NCBI RefSeq assembly: GCF_916858675.1
Contig: NZ_CAKASM010000021.1
Coordinates: forward strand, 1 to 64,000
DNA from: Sphingomonas sp. Leaf21
GTDB lineage: Bacteria > Pseudomonadota > Alphaproteobacteria > Sphingomonadales > Sphingomonadaceae
Direction of reading: 5' to 3'
DNA: 64,000 nucleotides
The position numbers and the translations under genes were made by a program. Every line of letters begins with the position of its first letter. The first letter of the stretch is position 1. Of this stretch, positions 1-8,674 are shown one piece after another. Below the pieces are notes generated by a model. The model ran no database searches. It was not told where the DNA came from and saw only the letters and a list, made by a program, of their open reading frames with translations.

Positions 1-1
1 G

Positions 2-1129
2 ACGCCGGTGCCGCCGTCTCGGGCCGCACCCGTCGCGCCCGTACCTGTTCAGATGGCGGCGGCGGCGCCCACCGCCGAGCCCTCCTCCGCATCGCGGGTC
101 GTCGCGGCGGCTTCACCGATGCGGACCGTCCAGCCCTTGCCCAGCGTGGCGGCGGCGCCGACTCCCGTGGTCGCGCCGACTCGTGCCGCCGAAGCGCCGC
201 AGCCGGTGGCGCTGGCCGCGAATACGCCGCCCCGCCCCGTCATCCAGCCGCTGCCTGCGACGCAATCGACGCCGACCAGCCCGACGCCATCGAGCAGCGG
301 CGCGTCGACGGCGATGGTGCAGCCGCTACCCGTCGAAAAGCCCGAACCTGCGCCGACGCCCGTGGTCGCGACGGTGCAGCCGGTGTCGACCCAGGCGCCA
401 GCCGCGCTTGCCGCGACCGGGTCGGACCGCGACGTTGCACCCGTCACGCCGCCCAGGCGGACCGAGCGCAAGCCGTCGCTCGCCGCCGCCCATGCGGTTC
501 GCGAGGATTCGGTGCTCGCGCGGATCGTCGCCAATCTTTCGATTCCGGCCTCCGAACTGGGTGTCGAGGGGCCGGAACGTCCCGTCGCCGTCGCGGCGAA
601 CGTACCGGTGAACAACGCGACGCAACGCGTCCTGGCCGAGGCACGCGCCAAGGCGGAGCGGGACGAGGCGGCGCGCGAAAAGGCCGCCGAAGTGGTAGAG
701 ACGGCGCCCCGCGCGCCGACCGCTGCGGAGCGGAAGGCGGCAGCGGCCAAGGCGGCGGCCGAGAAGAAGGCGCTCGCCGCGAAGAAGGCGGAGGCGGCCA
801 AGAAGGCGCTGGCCGACAAGGCCGAAGCCGAGGAGAAGCGGCGCGCCAAGGCCAATCCCGAGCGGATATGGGTCCAGGTTGCGGGCGGCGCGAACGAGGA
901 CGATCTGCCCAAGGCCTGGGCGGCGACCAAGGCGAAGGCGCCGACCGTCTTTGCCGGGCATAAGGGGTACAAGGCTCCGCTCCGCGCGACGCACCGCGTT
1001 CTGACCGGTCCGTTCAAGACCGATGCGGAGGCCCGCGCCTTTATCAACCAACTGGCGAAGAAGGGCGTTTCGGCGTTTCCGGTGACCAGCGAGGCTGGGC
1101 AGGCGGTGACGCGGCTCGACGCGAAATAA
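2..1129 (+). CDS. SPOR-domain protein, 5' end outside the window
   Basis: The reading frame is open from the first bases of the window, so the true start lies upstream; the first in-frame start codon here is a GTG at 8. The visible part is an Ala/Pro-rich low-complexity stretch, then a Lys/Ala/Glu-rich segment (about residues 200-285) that looks like a charged helix. The last 80 residues look like a SPOR domain (begins IWVQVAGG, later [19 protein letters not shown]). SPOR domains bind denuded septal peptidoglycan, so a periplasmic role linked to division is inferred. Three other SPOR proteins are in this window. The stop is 8 bases before dgt, suggesting co-transcription. Confidence 0.7.
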   Translation, partial: TPVPPSRAAPVAPVPVQMAAAAPTAEPSSASRVVAAASPMRTVQPLPSVAAAPTPVVAPTRAAEAPQPVALAANTPPRPVIQPLPATQSTPTSPTPSSSGASTAMVQPLPVEKPEPAPTPVVATVQPVSTQAPAALAATGSDRDVAPVTPPRRTERKPSLAAAHAVREDSVLARIVANLSIPASELGVEGPERPVAVAANVPVNNATQRVLAEARAKAERDEAAREKAAEVVETAPRAPTAAERKAAAAKAAAEKKALAAKKAEAAKKALADKAEAEEKRRAKANPERIWVQVAGGANEDDLPKAWAATKAKAPTVFAGHKGYKAPLRATHRVLTGPFKTDAEARAFINQLAKKGVSAFPVTSEAGQAVTRLDAK

Positions 1130-1137
1130 CCGCGCCC

Positions 1138-2304
1138 GTGACCCGCTTCGCCCCCTGGGCCTCCTATCCCGAGCAGAGCCGGGGGCGTCGCCATGGCGAA
1201 GCCCAGGGACTGGAACGGGGGCCACGCGATGCGTTTCAACGCGATCGCGACCGGATCATCCACTCGATCAGCTTCCGGCGCCTGCGGCACAAGACGCAGG
1301 TGTTCATGGCCCCCGATGGCGATCATTTCCGCGTCCGGCTGACCCACAGCCTGGAGGTGGCGCAGATCGGGCGGACCATCGCGCGGACGCTTGGGCTGAA
1401 CGAGGATCTGACCGAGGCGCTGTGCCTGGCGCATGACATCGGCCATCCACCTTTCGGTCATGCCGGTGAGGATGCGCTGAAGGCCGCGCTCGCCGATCAT
1501 GGCGGCTTCGACCATAACGGCCACACCCTGCGCACCCTGACCGAGATCGAGCGTCCCTATCCACGCTGGGACGGGTTGAACCTCAGCTGGGAGACGCTGG
1601 AGGGGCTGGCCAAGCATAATGGGCCGGTCCGTCATCCCGGCTGGGCGCTGCGCGAGGCGGATGCGGGATTCCCGCTCGATCTGGAGAGCCATGCCTCGCT
1701 GGAGGCCCAGGTCGCGGCGCTGGCGGACGATATCGCCTATGACAATCACGACATCGACGACGGGCTTCGCGCCGGTCTGTTGACGCTGCACCAGATGCTG
1801 GCGGTGCCGCTGGTCGCGCGCGGCTGGGACGCGGCGCGGGCGAAGTTTCCGGATGTCGCCCCCAAGCGGCTGGCCAGCGAACTGATCCGGTCGCAGATCG
1901 GGGTGATGGTCAATGATCTGGTCGCCGAGACCCGGCGGCGCATCGCCGAAAGCGGCGTTGGCGACGTCGCGGACGTCCGTGCGGCCGGACGCGCGCTGGT
2001 CGGCTTCTCCGACGCGATGCGGGTCGAGGAACGCGACCTGAAGCGGTTCATGTACGCCAATCTCTACCATCACCCGCGTCAGCTGGCGGCGGCGGATGCG
2101 GCGCATGGCATCGTGCAGGGGCTGTTCGCCGCGTACCGCGCCGATCCGACGCGTCTGCCCGAAGAGTGGCGCGATCGCCTACCCGAGGGGGAACCGCAGC
2201 GGAGCCGCCATATCGCCGACTTCATCGCGGGGATGACCGATCGCTATGCGGTGCGGTGCTATCGCGAGATTGTCGGGACGATCGACCTGCCTGACGGATT
2301 CTGA
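1138..2304 (+). CDS. dgt: Deoxyguanosinetriphosphate triphosphohydrolase (dGTPase-like)
   Basis: 388 aa from a GTG start. It should hydrolyse dNTPs, classically dGTP, to the deoxynucleoside and triphosphate. The N-terminus carries the family's arginine-rich [15 protein letters not shown] segment. The HD-domain metal ligands are visible: H near residue 70 (RLTHSLEV), the HD pair at 99-100 ([12 protein letters not shown]), and the later Asp in [13 protein letters not shown]. Length fits the shorter alphaproteobacterial dGTPases. It directly follows the SPOR gene and precedes the argS block, an order I associate with sphingomonads. Confidence 0.93.
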   Translation: MTRFAPWASYPEQSRGRRHGEAQGLERGPRDAFQRDRDRIIHSISFRRLRHKTQVFMAPDGDHFRVRLTHSLEVAQIGRTIARTLGLNEDLTEALCLAHDIGHPPFGHAGEDALKAALADHGGFDHNGHTLRTLTEIERPYPRWDGLNLSWETLEGLAKHNGPVRHPGWALREADAGFPLDLESHASLEAQVAALADDIAYDNHDIDDGLRAGLLTLHQMLAVPLVARGWDAARAKFPDVAPKRLASELIRSQIGVMVNDLVAETRRRIAESGVGDVADVRAAGRALVGFSDAMRVEERDLKRFMYANLYHHPRQLAAADAAHGIVQGLFAAYRADPTRLPEEWRDRLPEGEPQRSRHIADFIAGMTDRYAVRCYREIVGTIDLPDGF

Positions 2305-2362
2305 GGCTTTTCCCCTCGCCCCGCGATGAGGGGAGGGGGAAGGGCGTGCCAGGCCCCCGGAA

Positions 2363-2392
2363 AAATGGGGTGACCTCGCGGCCACCCCATTT
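2363..2392 (-). terminator. Rho-independent terminator of the entericidin-like gene
   Basis: A 10-bp perfect inverted repeat (aaatggggtg / caccccattt) with a 10-base loop lies just beyond the stop of the leftward gene. Read on the minus strand it ends in five Ts. Confidence 0.75.
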
Positions 2393-2394
2393 GC

Positions 2395-2538
2395 TTACTT
2401 CTTGCCGCTCTCGCCCGAAGCGTCCGATACGGCGGACCCAGCCGAGCGCAGATCCTTGCCTGCGCCGTTGACGGTGTTGCAGGCAGACAGCAGCAATATG
2501 GCGCTCAGCGTGGCACCCAGTGCGATGGTCTTGGTCAT
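2395..2538 (-). CDS. Entericidin-like small lipoprotein
   Basis: 47 aa. The start chosen is the ATG at 2538, preceded by AAGGAG eight bases upstream; a longer frame reaching 2640 has no such site. A short hydrophobic signal (IALGATLSAILLLSAC) ends in a lipobox with Cys at about residue 20, followed by NTVNGAGKD, the hallmark of the entericidin A/B family. The mature peptide is about 28 residues and would be membrane anchored. The function of such peptides in sphingomonads is unsettled; stress-associated expression is common. A second copy of the family is at 11793-11927. Confidence 0.85.
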   Translation of the reverse strand: MTKTIALGATLSAILLLSACNTVNGAGKDLRSAGSAVSDASGESGKK

Positions 2539-2605
2539 GACGATCTCCTTATCGGGAACGGGATGAAGGTGCGGCGGACCCGATACGCCGGCCCGCCGCA
2601 GACAC

Positions 2606-3487
2606 TCAGTGCAGCCGGCGGCGAGTGGCCGAGGTCGCACCGAAAGCGGAGGCGCCCGCGCCGACCAGCAGCGCGATCACCAGCAGGAACGAGGTCTTCG
2701 CGGCGGCCCCGGCGGCGGCGTCGGCGGCGGTCTTGGCCGACTGGACGGCTTCGTTCTTGGCCTGGACGAAGTCGGCCTTGGCCTTGTTCACCTGCGCCTG
2801 GGCATCGGCGCGGCTGATCTTGCGCTGGGCCGCGACGATGTCGACCACGCGCGATTCGGCACGGGCACCGTCGGCCCCGCCACGCGCCATGGCGGGAAGC
2901 TGCTTGGCGATTTCCTTCTGCGCCTGCTCCGGGGTCATCTGCGCCGGATCGGACGGCGTGTCCGACAGATACTTGGCGGCCTCCTGACGGACATCGCCCG
3001 CATCCACCCCGGCCAGCTGCGCGGCGCGCGGCGCGGCGGCACCGACCGTCGAACCGGCCGCGCCAGCGACGCTGCCCACCGTGCGGAACGCTCCGCCGAT
3101 GATGCCGCCCACCGCCGACGTCAGCATGTACAGCGTCAGGATCAGCGTGACGCCCCAGACGACCAGGCCGTGAACCAGCGCATCGAACCGCTCGGTCACC
3201 CCCGACACGCGTGCCGCGGCATAGCCACCCGCGCCAAGCGCCACGACGGTGGTGATGAGCCAGTAGAGCCCGGCCCCGATGCCGAATCCGGTCGCGCCGG
3301 GCGTGCTGCCCTCGACCGGATCGACCATCGACAGGCCGATGCCGGTGCCGAGAATGCCCATCACCAGCTGGACCGCGACGGCGATCACCACCCCGGCAAA
3401 GATCGCGCCCCATGACACGCGACGGGCCGCACGGGCGATTGCGCCTTCTTCGAATGGCGTCATGCCGTTTGCTACGCGCGTTGCCAT
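2606..3487 (-). CDS. Conserved membrane protein of unknown function
   Basis: 293 aa from the ATG at 3487, which has AGGAG five bases upstream; a GTG two codons earlier abuts the ribosome site and is less likely. Four hydrophobic segments are evident: near residues 25-48 (IFAGVVIAVAVQLVMGI), 68-90, 105-130, and one at the C-terminus (LLVIALLVGAGASAFGA). Between the third and fourth is a long Ala/Lys/Gln-rich region, probably soluble helix. Similar sphingomonad proteins are sometimes labelled 'PhnA-like', but I see nothing to support a phosphonate role. It is the third gene of a leftward run of small stress-type genes. Confidence 0.75.
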   Translation of the reverse strand: MATRVANGMTPFEEGAIARAARRVSWGAIFAGVVIAVAVQLVMGILGTGIGLSMVDPVEGSTPGATGFGIGAGLYWLITTVVALGAGGYAAARVSGVTERFDALVHGLVVWGVTLILTLYMLTSAVGGIIGGAFRTVGSVAGAAGSTVGAAAPRAAQLAGVDAGDVRQEAAKYLSDTPSDPAQMTPEQAQKEIAKQLPAMARGGADGARAESRVVDIVAAQRKISRADAQAQVNKAKADFVQAKNEAVQSAKTAADAAAGAAAKTSFLLVIALLVGAGASAFGATSATRRRLH

Positions 3488-3540
3488 ATTCACTCCTGTT
3501 ATCGTTCTTGTTGCAGATATCGGGCGGGTGGGTCGTCGGA

Positions 3541-3909
3541 TCAGTCGCGACGGCCGTGGATCAGCGCACCGATCGCATAGCCCAGCACGGCCGCACCGAC
3601 GGCCCAGGCGGCGGCGCTGTTGCCGCGCACCGCGTCGGCGGCCCGGCGCCCCTCTCGCGTGGCGAGGTCGCGCGACCGCTCCAGCGCGTCGCCGGTCCGC
3701 TCGCGGGCTTCCTCGATCAGGCTGGGGGTCGCGTCGGCGATATTCCCGGCGACCGACTGCGCGCGGCCGTACAGGTGCTCGGCCCCGCCGACGACCTGAT
3801 CCTTGACGCCGGCGACCTTCCAGTCGCGGCTGTCGACGACGTCGCCAACGGCCTTTTCGACCTTGCCGCCCAGATAACGCGCGTCACCGCGCAGTTCATG
3901 CTTGTTCAT
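3541..3909 (-). CDS. CsbD-like stress protein
   Basis: 122 aa from the ATG at 3909 (AAGGAG eight bases upstream). The N-terminal half looks like the CsbD family: charged, with DARYLGGKVEKAVGDVV and then KVAGVKDQVVGGAEHLYG. The C-terminus adds one hydrophobic segment (AAWAVGAAVLGYAIGALIHG) ending in HGRRD, so the protein is probably membrane anchored. CsbD proteins are induced by general stress in several bacteria; their molecular activity is unknown. It lies 44 bases downstream of the lipoprotein gene at 3954 and is probably co-transcribed with it. Confidence 0.8.
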   Translation of the reverse strand: MNKHELRGDARYLGGKVEKAVGDVVDSRDWKVAGVKDQVVGGAEHLYGRAQSVAGNIADATPSLIEEARERTGDALERSRDLATREGRRAADAVRGNSAAAWAVGAAVLGYAIGALIHGRRD

Positions 3910-3953
3910 GAGCCTTGCTCCTTCGCAAATTTTGAAATGAAGAGGGGGGCGCC

Positions 3954-4274
3954 TCAGGGCGCGATGCCGCATCCCGCCGCCGCCTTGCCGACCTCCAGCG
4001 CGATGCGCGGATCCTTGATCTCGCCAGCGACCCGAATCAGATCGCCCACGGTCAATTGGCCGGGATTGGGATCGTCGCGGCGATAGGCCGCTGCCGCGTT
4101 GCCGAGTTGCTGCAACTGCCCCAGCGACAGGTTGCGTTCCAGCCGCTGACCGACGCAAGTCGAGCGTTGCGCGTCGAGGCCATAGCGTTCGAGACCCGTC
4201 GCGATCCGCGTCGACGGTGCGGCACAGGCGGTGATCAGCAGAGTCGCGGCGATGGCGGCGGTCGTTCGGGCCAT
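3954..4274 (-). CDS. Small putative lipoprotein of unknown function
   Basis: 106 aa from the ATG at 4274, chosen because the signal sequence starts there and GGAG lies upstream. The signal (TTAAIAATLLITAC) ends in a lipobox with Cys near residue 17. The mature part is about 90 residues, with two further cysteines (STCVGQ, AGCGIAP) that could pair. No enzymatic motif is seen. As the first gene of the leftward run 4274-2395 it probably carries the promoter for that run (see 4326-4350). Confidence 0.7.
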   Translation of the reverse strand: MARTTAAIAATLLITACAAPSTRIATGLERYGLDAQRSTCVGQRLERNLSLGQLQQLGNAAAAYRRDDPNPGQLTVGDLIRVAGEIKDPRIALEVGKAAAGCGIAP

Positions 4275-4325
4275 GCATGTTCTCCATGCGACCGGCTGCA
4301 CCATGCGACCGATACGGGCCCATTA

Positions 4326-4350
4326 AACTTATAATAGGTTAGTCTGTTCC
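4326..4350 (-). promoter_or_regulatory. Candidate sigma-EcfG promoter
   Basis: On the minus strand GGAAC is followed after exactly 16 bases by AGTT. The published EcfG consensus in alphaproteobacteria is GGAAC-N16/17-CGTT, so there is one mismatch in the -10. It lies about 50 bases before the lipoprotein start and would drive the run lipoprotein, CsbD-like, membrane protein, entericidin. Confidence 0.4.
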
Positions 4351-4392
4351 TCGGTCGGTTAAAACGTTTCGCTTTTGTCATGTTCGAACGCA

Positions 4393-4430
4393 AAACGGCC
4401 CGCCCTTCCGCGTGGAAGGACGGGCCGTTT
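4393..4430 (-). terminator. Terminator of the secreted-protein gene at 4453
   Basis: Inverted repeat aaacggcccgcccttcc / ggaaggacgggccgttt with one internal mismatch and a 4-base loop. It is followed by T residues on the minus strand and sits 22 bases past the stop of the leftward gene. Confidence 0.75.
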
Positions 4431-4452
4431 CAGACCCGCAGGCGATGGGGTT

Positions 4453-4749
4453 TTAGCGGGCGCTGGACTCGATGCCCGCACCCAGCGCGCCGCGCGCCTC
4501 GTCGGTGGTGAACGCGACCTTCGTGTTACCGGCGGTGCCGGTCACGCGGTGGCCCTTGACAACGAAGCGGAAGGGCTCGCCACCGGGATAGCGATGGCCC
4601 TGGATCACCGCCTGGCCGTTGGCGTTCGTCCGGGTGTAGACATAGGTGCTGCCTTCATGGACGAAGGTCTGCTCGCCCTCGGCCGCGACGGCGCCGATGG
4701 CGGGAACGGCCGCAAGGGCGGCGGCCAGGATCAGGATGGTCTTGCGCAT
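4453..4749 (-). CDS. Small secreted protein of unknown function
   Basis: 98 aa. A clear Sec signal peptide (KTILILAAALAAVPAIGAVAA, cleavage near residue 23) is followed by a 75-residue mature domain rich in Gly, Thr and aromatic residues (EQTFVHEGSTYVYTR, GEPFRFVVKG). There is no lipobox and no cysteine. I do not recognise the family; a short beta-rich periplasmic protein is the most that can be inferred. It has its own strong terminator. Confidence 0.7.
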   Translation of the reverse strand: MRKTILILAAALAAVPAIGAVAAEGEQTFVHEGSTYVYTRTNANGQAVIQGHRYPGGEPFRFVVKGHRVTGTAGNTKVAFTTDEARGALGAGIESSAR

Positions 4750-4982
4750 GATCGAAACTCTCTCGCTGTTGGCGTGGAGCCGGATCAGGTCCTCTCGCGC
4801 GTTTTTCGCGCTTAACTTTCGTATACCGAAATATTGCGTTGCAGCATGACCGGCAACTGCAAAGGGCTGTATGCTGGATGCACGAAGCGCAATCGGACGT
4901 CGGCGGCTCGCAAGCCATGATTTGAAGCGCGGGTCCGATTTCGCTAGAGCGCAACGCTTTGCTACCCCGATCGGACGATGTG

Positions 4983-6719
4983 ATGACGCTTTACACCCGC
5001 TTTGCCGCGCATATCGATGCGGCGCTGGACACGCTGGTCGCCACCGGCACGCTGCCCGGCGGGCTGGATCGTCGCAACGTGACGGTCGAGCCGCCGCGCG
5101 ATACGTCGCACGGCGACCTGGCGACCAACGCCGCGATGGTGCTGGCCAAGCCCGCGGGCACCAACCCGCGCGCGCTCGCCGAAGCGCTGTCGGTCGAACT
5201 GGGCAAGCTGGACGAGGTGGCGAGCGTCTCGGTCGCGGGGCCGGGCTTCCTCAACATGCGGCTGACCGATGCGGCGTGGCGCGACGAACTGGCCGCGATC
5301 CCGCAGGCGGGGGCCGATTATGGTCGCTCGACGCGGGGGCAGGGCGTCACGGTCAATATCGAATATGTCTCGGCCAATCCGACCGGACCGATGCATATGG
5401 GCCATTGCCGCGGCGCGGTGGTGGGCGACGCGCTCGCCACGCTGCTGGAGTTCGCGGGGCACAAGGTCATCCGCGAATATTATGTCAACGACGCGGGCGG
5501 CCAGGTCGACGTGCTCGCCCGCTCGGCGCATCTGCGCTACCGCGAGGCGCTGGGCGAGACGATCGTGATTCCCGAGGGGCTCTATCCCGGCGAGTATCTG
5601 AAGCCGGTGGGCGAGGCGCTCGCGACCGAATTCGGCGATCGCTACGTCTCCGCCCCCGAAGCCGAATGGCTGGTCCTGTTCCGCACCCGCGCGGTCGCGG
5701 CGATGATGGCGATGATCCGCGAGGATCTGGCGCTGCTGGGCATTCATCACGACCTCTTCTCCTCGGAGGCCGAGTTGCAGGCGGCGGGGAAGCCCGAGGC
5801 GGCGGAAGCCGAGCTGCGCTCTCGCGGTCTGGTCTATGACGGCGTGCTGGAGGCCCCCAAGGGCGAGACGCCCGAGGATTGGGAGCCGGTCGAACTGCCG
5901 CTGTTCCGCTCCAGCCAGTTCGGCGACGACCAGGATCGCCCGATCAAGAAGTCGAACGGCGCCTGGACCTATTTCGGCGCCGACCTGGCCTATCACTACC
6001 AGAAGGCGCAGAGCGCCGACCAGCTCATCGACATCTGGGGCGCGGACCATGCGGGCACCGTCAAGCGGATCGTCGCGGCGGTCGAGGCGCTGACCGGCGG
6101 CAGGACCAAGTTCGACGTGAAGCTGGTCCAGATGGTCCGTCTGCTGCGCGGCGGCGAGCCGGTGAAGATGTCGAAGCGCGCGGGCAATTTCGTGACGCTG
6201 GCCGATGTGGTGCGCGAGGTCGGCAAGGACGTGGTGCGCTTCACCATGCTGACCCGGCGGTCGGACGCGCAGATGGACTTCGACTTCGCCAAGGTGGTCG
6301 AGGCGTCGAAGGACAACCCGGTCTTCTACGTCCAATATGCCCATGCGCGCATCGCGTCGCTCAAGCGTCGGGCGGCCGAGGCGGGGATCGGCCTGGACAA
6401 TGGGGGCGGCGCGGCTGACCTGTCCCTGCTTGATACGGAAGAGCTGGCGCTGGTCCAGCTCGCGGCGCAGTTCCCGCGCATCGTGGAGACTGCGGCGGCG
6501 GCGCGTGAGCCGCACCGGATCGCCTTCTATCTCTATGACTTGGCGGCGGCATTCCATGCGGCGTGGAACGTCGGCAACGATCGCCCCGATCGTCGTTTCC
6601 TGATCGTCGAGAATGCCGGGGTCACGCGCGCACGTCTTTTCCTCAGCGATGCGATCGGGCAAATCATTCGTAACGGTTTGGCGCTCATGGGTGTCGAAGC
6701 GGTTTCGGAGATGAAGTGA
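4983..6719 (+). CDS. argS: Arginyl-tRNA synthetase
   Basis: 578 aa from the ATG at 4983 (MTLYTRFA); an in-frame TTG at 4959 is less likely. It charges tRNA-Arg. Class I signatures are present: the HIGH-type HMGH in NPTGPMHMGHCRG near residue 133 and a KMSKR motif (VKMSKRAGNF). The N-terminal Arg-tRNA synthetase domain and the C-terminal DALR-type anticodon-binding region (VQYAHARIASL ... AAAFHAAWNV) are complete. The stop overlaps the start of the next gene (TGATG), so the SPOR gene is translationally coupled. Confidence 0.96.
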   Translation: MTLYTRFAAHIDAALDTLVATGTLPGGLDRRNVTVEPPRDTSHGDLATNAAMVLAKPAGTNPRALAEALSVELGKLDEVASVSVAGPGFLNMRLTDAAWRDELAAIPQAGADYGRSTRGQGVTVNIEYVSANPTGPMHMGHCRGAVVGDALATLLEFAGHKVIREYYVNDAGGQVDVLARSAHLRYREALGETIVIPEGLYPGEYLKPVGEALATEFGDRYVSAPEAEWLVLFRTRAVAAMMAMIREDLALLGIHHDLFSSEAELQAAGKPEAAEAELRSRGLVYDGVLEAPKGETPEDWEPVELPLFRSSQFGDDQDRPIKKSNGAWTYFGADLAYHYQKAQSADQLIDIWGADHAGTVKRIVAAVEALTGGRTKFDVKLVQMVRLLRGGEPVKMSKRAGNFVTLADVVREVGKDVVRFTMLTRRSDAQMDFDFAKVVEASKDNPVFYVQYAHARIASLKRRAAEAGIGLDNGGGAADLSLLDTEELALVQLAAQFPRIVETAAAAREPHRIAFYLYDLAAAFHAAWNVGNDRPDRRFLIVENAGVTRARLFLSDAIGQIIRNGLALMGVEAVSEMK

Positions 6720-7459
6720 TGGCGAACGAGATGGACCTGCGCGGCTATGACCAGGAAGAGGATCGCCTCCCCTGGCTGGAAACCGTCGAGCCCGACGAGC
6801 CCGAGGGGGTCGGCATCGGCAAGGTAGTCGCGCTCGTCATCCTGGGCCTGGCGATCCTCGCCGCGATCGGCTTCGCGCTCTACAAGTGGCAGGCCCACCG
6901 CGCGGCGGCGGATGGCGACGGCGCGGTGATCGCCGCGCCCGAGGGCGATTATAAGGTGCGTCCGGCCGATCCGGGCGGGCTGAAGGTCAAGGGCGAGGGC
7001 AACACGGCGATCGCGACGAGCGCGGGCAAGCCCGGCGGCAATGGCGCGATCGACCTGCGCGCGGTGCCCGAGGCGCCGATGAACGGCACCCGCGTCGTGC
7101 ACAAGCCGACCGAGCCCGGCGGCGGTCGCAATGCCGTGGCGCAGGTGCCCGAATCGGGCGGCAAGCTGGTCGCCCCCGCGCCGGTCACCGCCGCGCGGGC
7201 GCGCGTCGCCGAACCGACCGGCAACGGCGCGATGGTACAGCTGGGCGCCTATCCCAGCGAATCGTCCGCCAACGCCGCCTGGGATCGCTTCTCCAAGCGC
7301 TTCTCCTATGTCGGTGCGCTGGGCAAGGTGGTCCAGCCGGTCGCCTCGAACGGCAAGACCCTTTACCGTCTGCGCGTGAACGCCGGTTCGGCCAACCAGG
7401 CCGCCGATATCTGCGGACGCCTGCGCGTGGCGGGCGAAAGCTGCTTCGTCGCAAGCTGA
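6719..7459 (+). CDS. Membrane-anchored SPOR-domain protein
   Basis: 246 aa, starting inside the argS stop. Topology is FtsN-like: an acidic cytoplasmic N-terminus of about 40 residues, one transmembrane segment (VVALVILGLAILAAIGFALY), a flexible Gly/Ala/Pro-rich periplasmic linker, and a C-terminal SPOR domain (AMVQLGAYPSESSANAAWDRF ... LYRLRVNAG). It is expected to bind septal peptidoglycan during division. The argS-SPOR-nagZ-scpAB order fits a cell-wall and division neighbourhood. Confidence 0.88.
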   Translation: MANEMDLRGYDQEEDRLPWLETVEPDEPEGVGIGKVVALVILGLAILAAIGFALYKWQAHRAAADGDGAVIAAPEGDYKVRPADPGGLKVKGEGNTAIATSAGKPGGNGAIDLRAVPEAPMNGTRVVHKPTEPGGGRNAVAQVPESGGKLVAPAPVTAARARVAEPTGNGAMVQLGAYPSESSANAAWDRFSKRFSYVGALGKVVQPVASNGKTLYRLRVNAGSANQAADICGRLRVAGESCFVAS

Positions 7460-7511
7460 TCGATCACGCTCCCCGCTCGCTCCGGCGGGCGGGGGGCCGG
7501 AGCCTGTTGCC

Positions 7512-8516
7512 ATGATCCCCGTAATCTTCGGCCTGTCGGGCCCGGTGCTGACCCCCGACGAGCGCGCCTTCTTCGCCTCGGTCGAACCGGCGGGTTACAT
7601 CCTGTTCAAGCGCAACATCGTCGACCGTGCGCAGGTTCGCGCGCTGACCGACGCGCTTCGGGCGCTGGCGGGGCGTGACGATCTGGCGATCCTGATCGAC
7701 CAGGAAGGAGGGCGCGTCGCCCGAATGGGGCCGCCCGAATGGCCCGCTTTCCCGGCGGGGCCAGCCTTCGCGAGACTCTACGACAAGGCGCCGATGTCGG
7801 CGATCCAGGCAATGCGCGCCAATGGCCAGGCGCTGGGCCTGATGCTGCGTGAGGTCGGCATCACGGTCGACTGCGCACCGCTGCTCGACGTAGCGCAACC
7901 CGACACGACTGAGGCGATCGCCTGCCGCGCCTATGGCGCCGAGCCGATGCAGGTCGCCGCGCTGGGCCGCGCGATGCTCGAAGGGCTGGCCGCGGCGGGG
8001 ATCGTCGGTGTCGTCAAGCATATGCCGGGCCATGGTCGCGCGCTGGTCGACTCGCACCACCTGTTGCCGACGGTGACGGCAAGCGACGCGGCGCTGGAGG
8101 CCGACCTCGAGCCGTTCCGCACGCTCTCCGACGCGCCGATGGGCATGACGAGCCATATCGTCTTCGAAGCCTGGGACGCCGATCGCCCGGCAACGCTCTC
8201 GCCGGTGGTCATCGATCGGATCATCCGGGGGCGGATCGGGTTCGACGGGCTGTTGATGACCGACGACATCGACATGAAGGCGCTGAGCGGCACGGCGGGC
8301 GAAAAGGCCGCCGGTGCCCTGGCGGCGGGCTGCGACCTGGTGCTCGACTGCTGGGCGCGGATGGACGAGATGGTCGAGATCGCCGGACGCGTGCCGCCGA
8401 TCACCGACCTTTCACGTGCGCGGCTGGACCGCGCCATGGCGAGCGTCGGGGCGGGGGAGGGCGACTGCGCCGACCTGATCGCCCGCCGCGACGCGCTGCT
8501 CGCGCTCACCGACTAA
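7512..8516 (+). CDS. nagZ: Beta-N-acetylhexosaminidase (family 3 glycoside hydrolase)
   Basis: 334 aa. NagZ removes N-acetylglucosamine from anhydromuropeptides during cytoplasmic peptidoglycan recycling. The family signature is visible: KHMPGHG near residue 167 followed by DSHH, whose Asp/His pair is the NagZ acid-base dyad, and LLMTDDIDMKAL with the nucleophile Asp. There is no signal peptide, as expected. Length matches the family (about 330-340). It follows the SPOR gene by 52 bases. Confidence 0.93.
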   Translation: MIPVIFGLSGPVLTPDERAFFASVEPAGYILFKRNIVDRAQVRALTDALRALAGRDDLAILIDQEGGRVARMGPPEWPAFPAGPAFARLYDKAPMSAIQAMRANGQALGLMLREVGITVDCAPLLDVAQPDTTEAIACRAYGAEPMQVAALGRAMLEGLAAAGIVGVVKHMPGHGRALVDSHHLLPTVTASDAALEADLEPFRTLSDAPMGMTSHIVFEAWDADRPATLSPVVIDRIIRGRIGFDGLLMTDDIDMKALSGTAGEKAAGALAAGCDLVLDCWARMDEMVEIAGRVPPITDLSRARLDRAMASVGAGEGDCADLIARRDALLALTD

Positions 8517-8518
8517 TT

Positions 8519-8640
8519 CCTCCCCGGGCTTTGGCCTGGAGAGGGGGACCGCCACAGAGCGATGGTTGTGGGGCGAGGGGACATGCCCCTCCACCACGCC
8601 CCTCCCTGCGTTTCGCGCAGGGAGGAATACGCACACCTCG
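8519..8640. repeat. Dispersed intergenic palindromic repeat
   Basis: A G/C-rich block between nagZ and scpA with 'gagggggaccgcc...agcgatggt' and an internal palindrome (ccctccctgcg / cgcagggagg). It belongs to the same loose family as the blocks at 21.1, 47.2 and 50.1 kb. It is probably structured RNA or a REP-like sequence rather than coding. Confidence 0.55.
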
Positions 8641-8674
8641 CCAATCCGGTCGGGCCGAGCTAGAGTCCCGTCGC

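Noticed and set aside
49..2106. Long minus-strand frame (685 codons) across the SPOR and dgt genes
   Set aside because: Antisense shadow of GC-rich coding DNA; it overlaps two clear genes and shows no domain.
4962..6662. Long minus-strand frame opposite argS
   Set aside because: Arg/His-rich shadow; argS on the plus strand has all its motifs.
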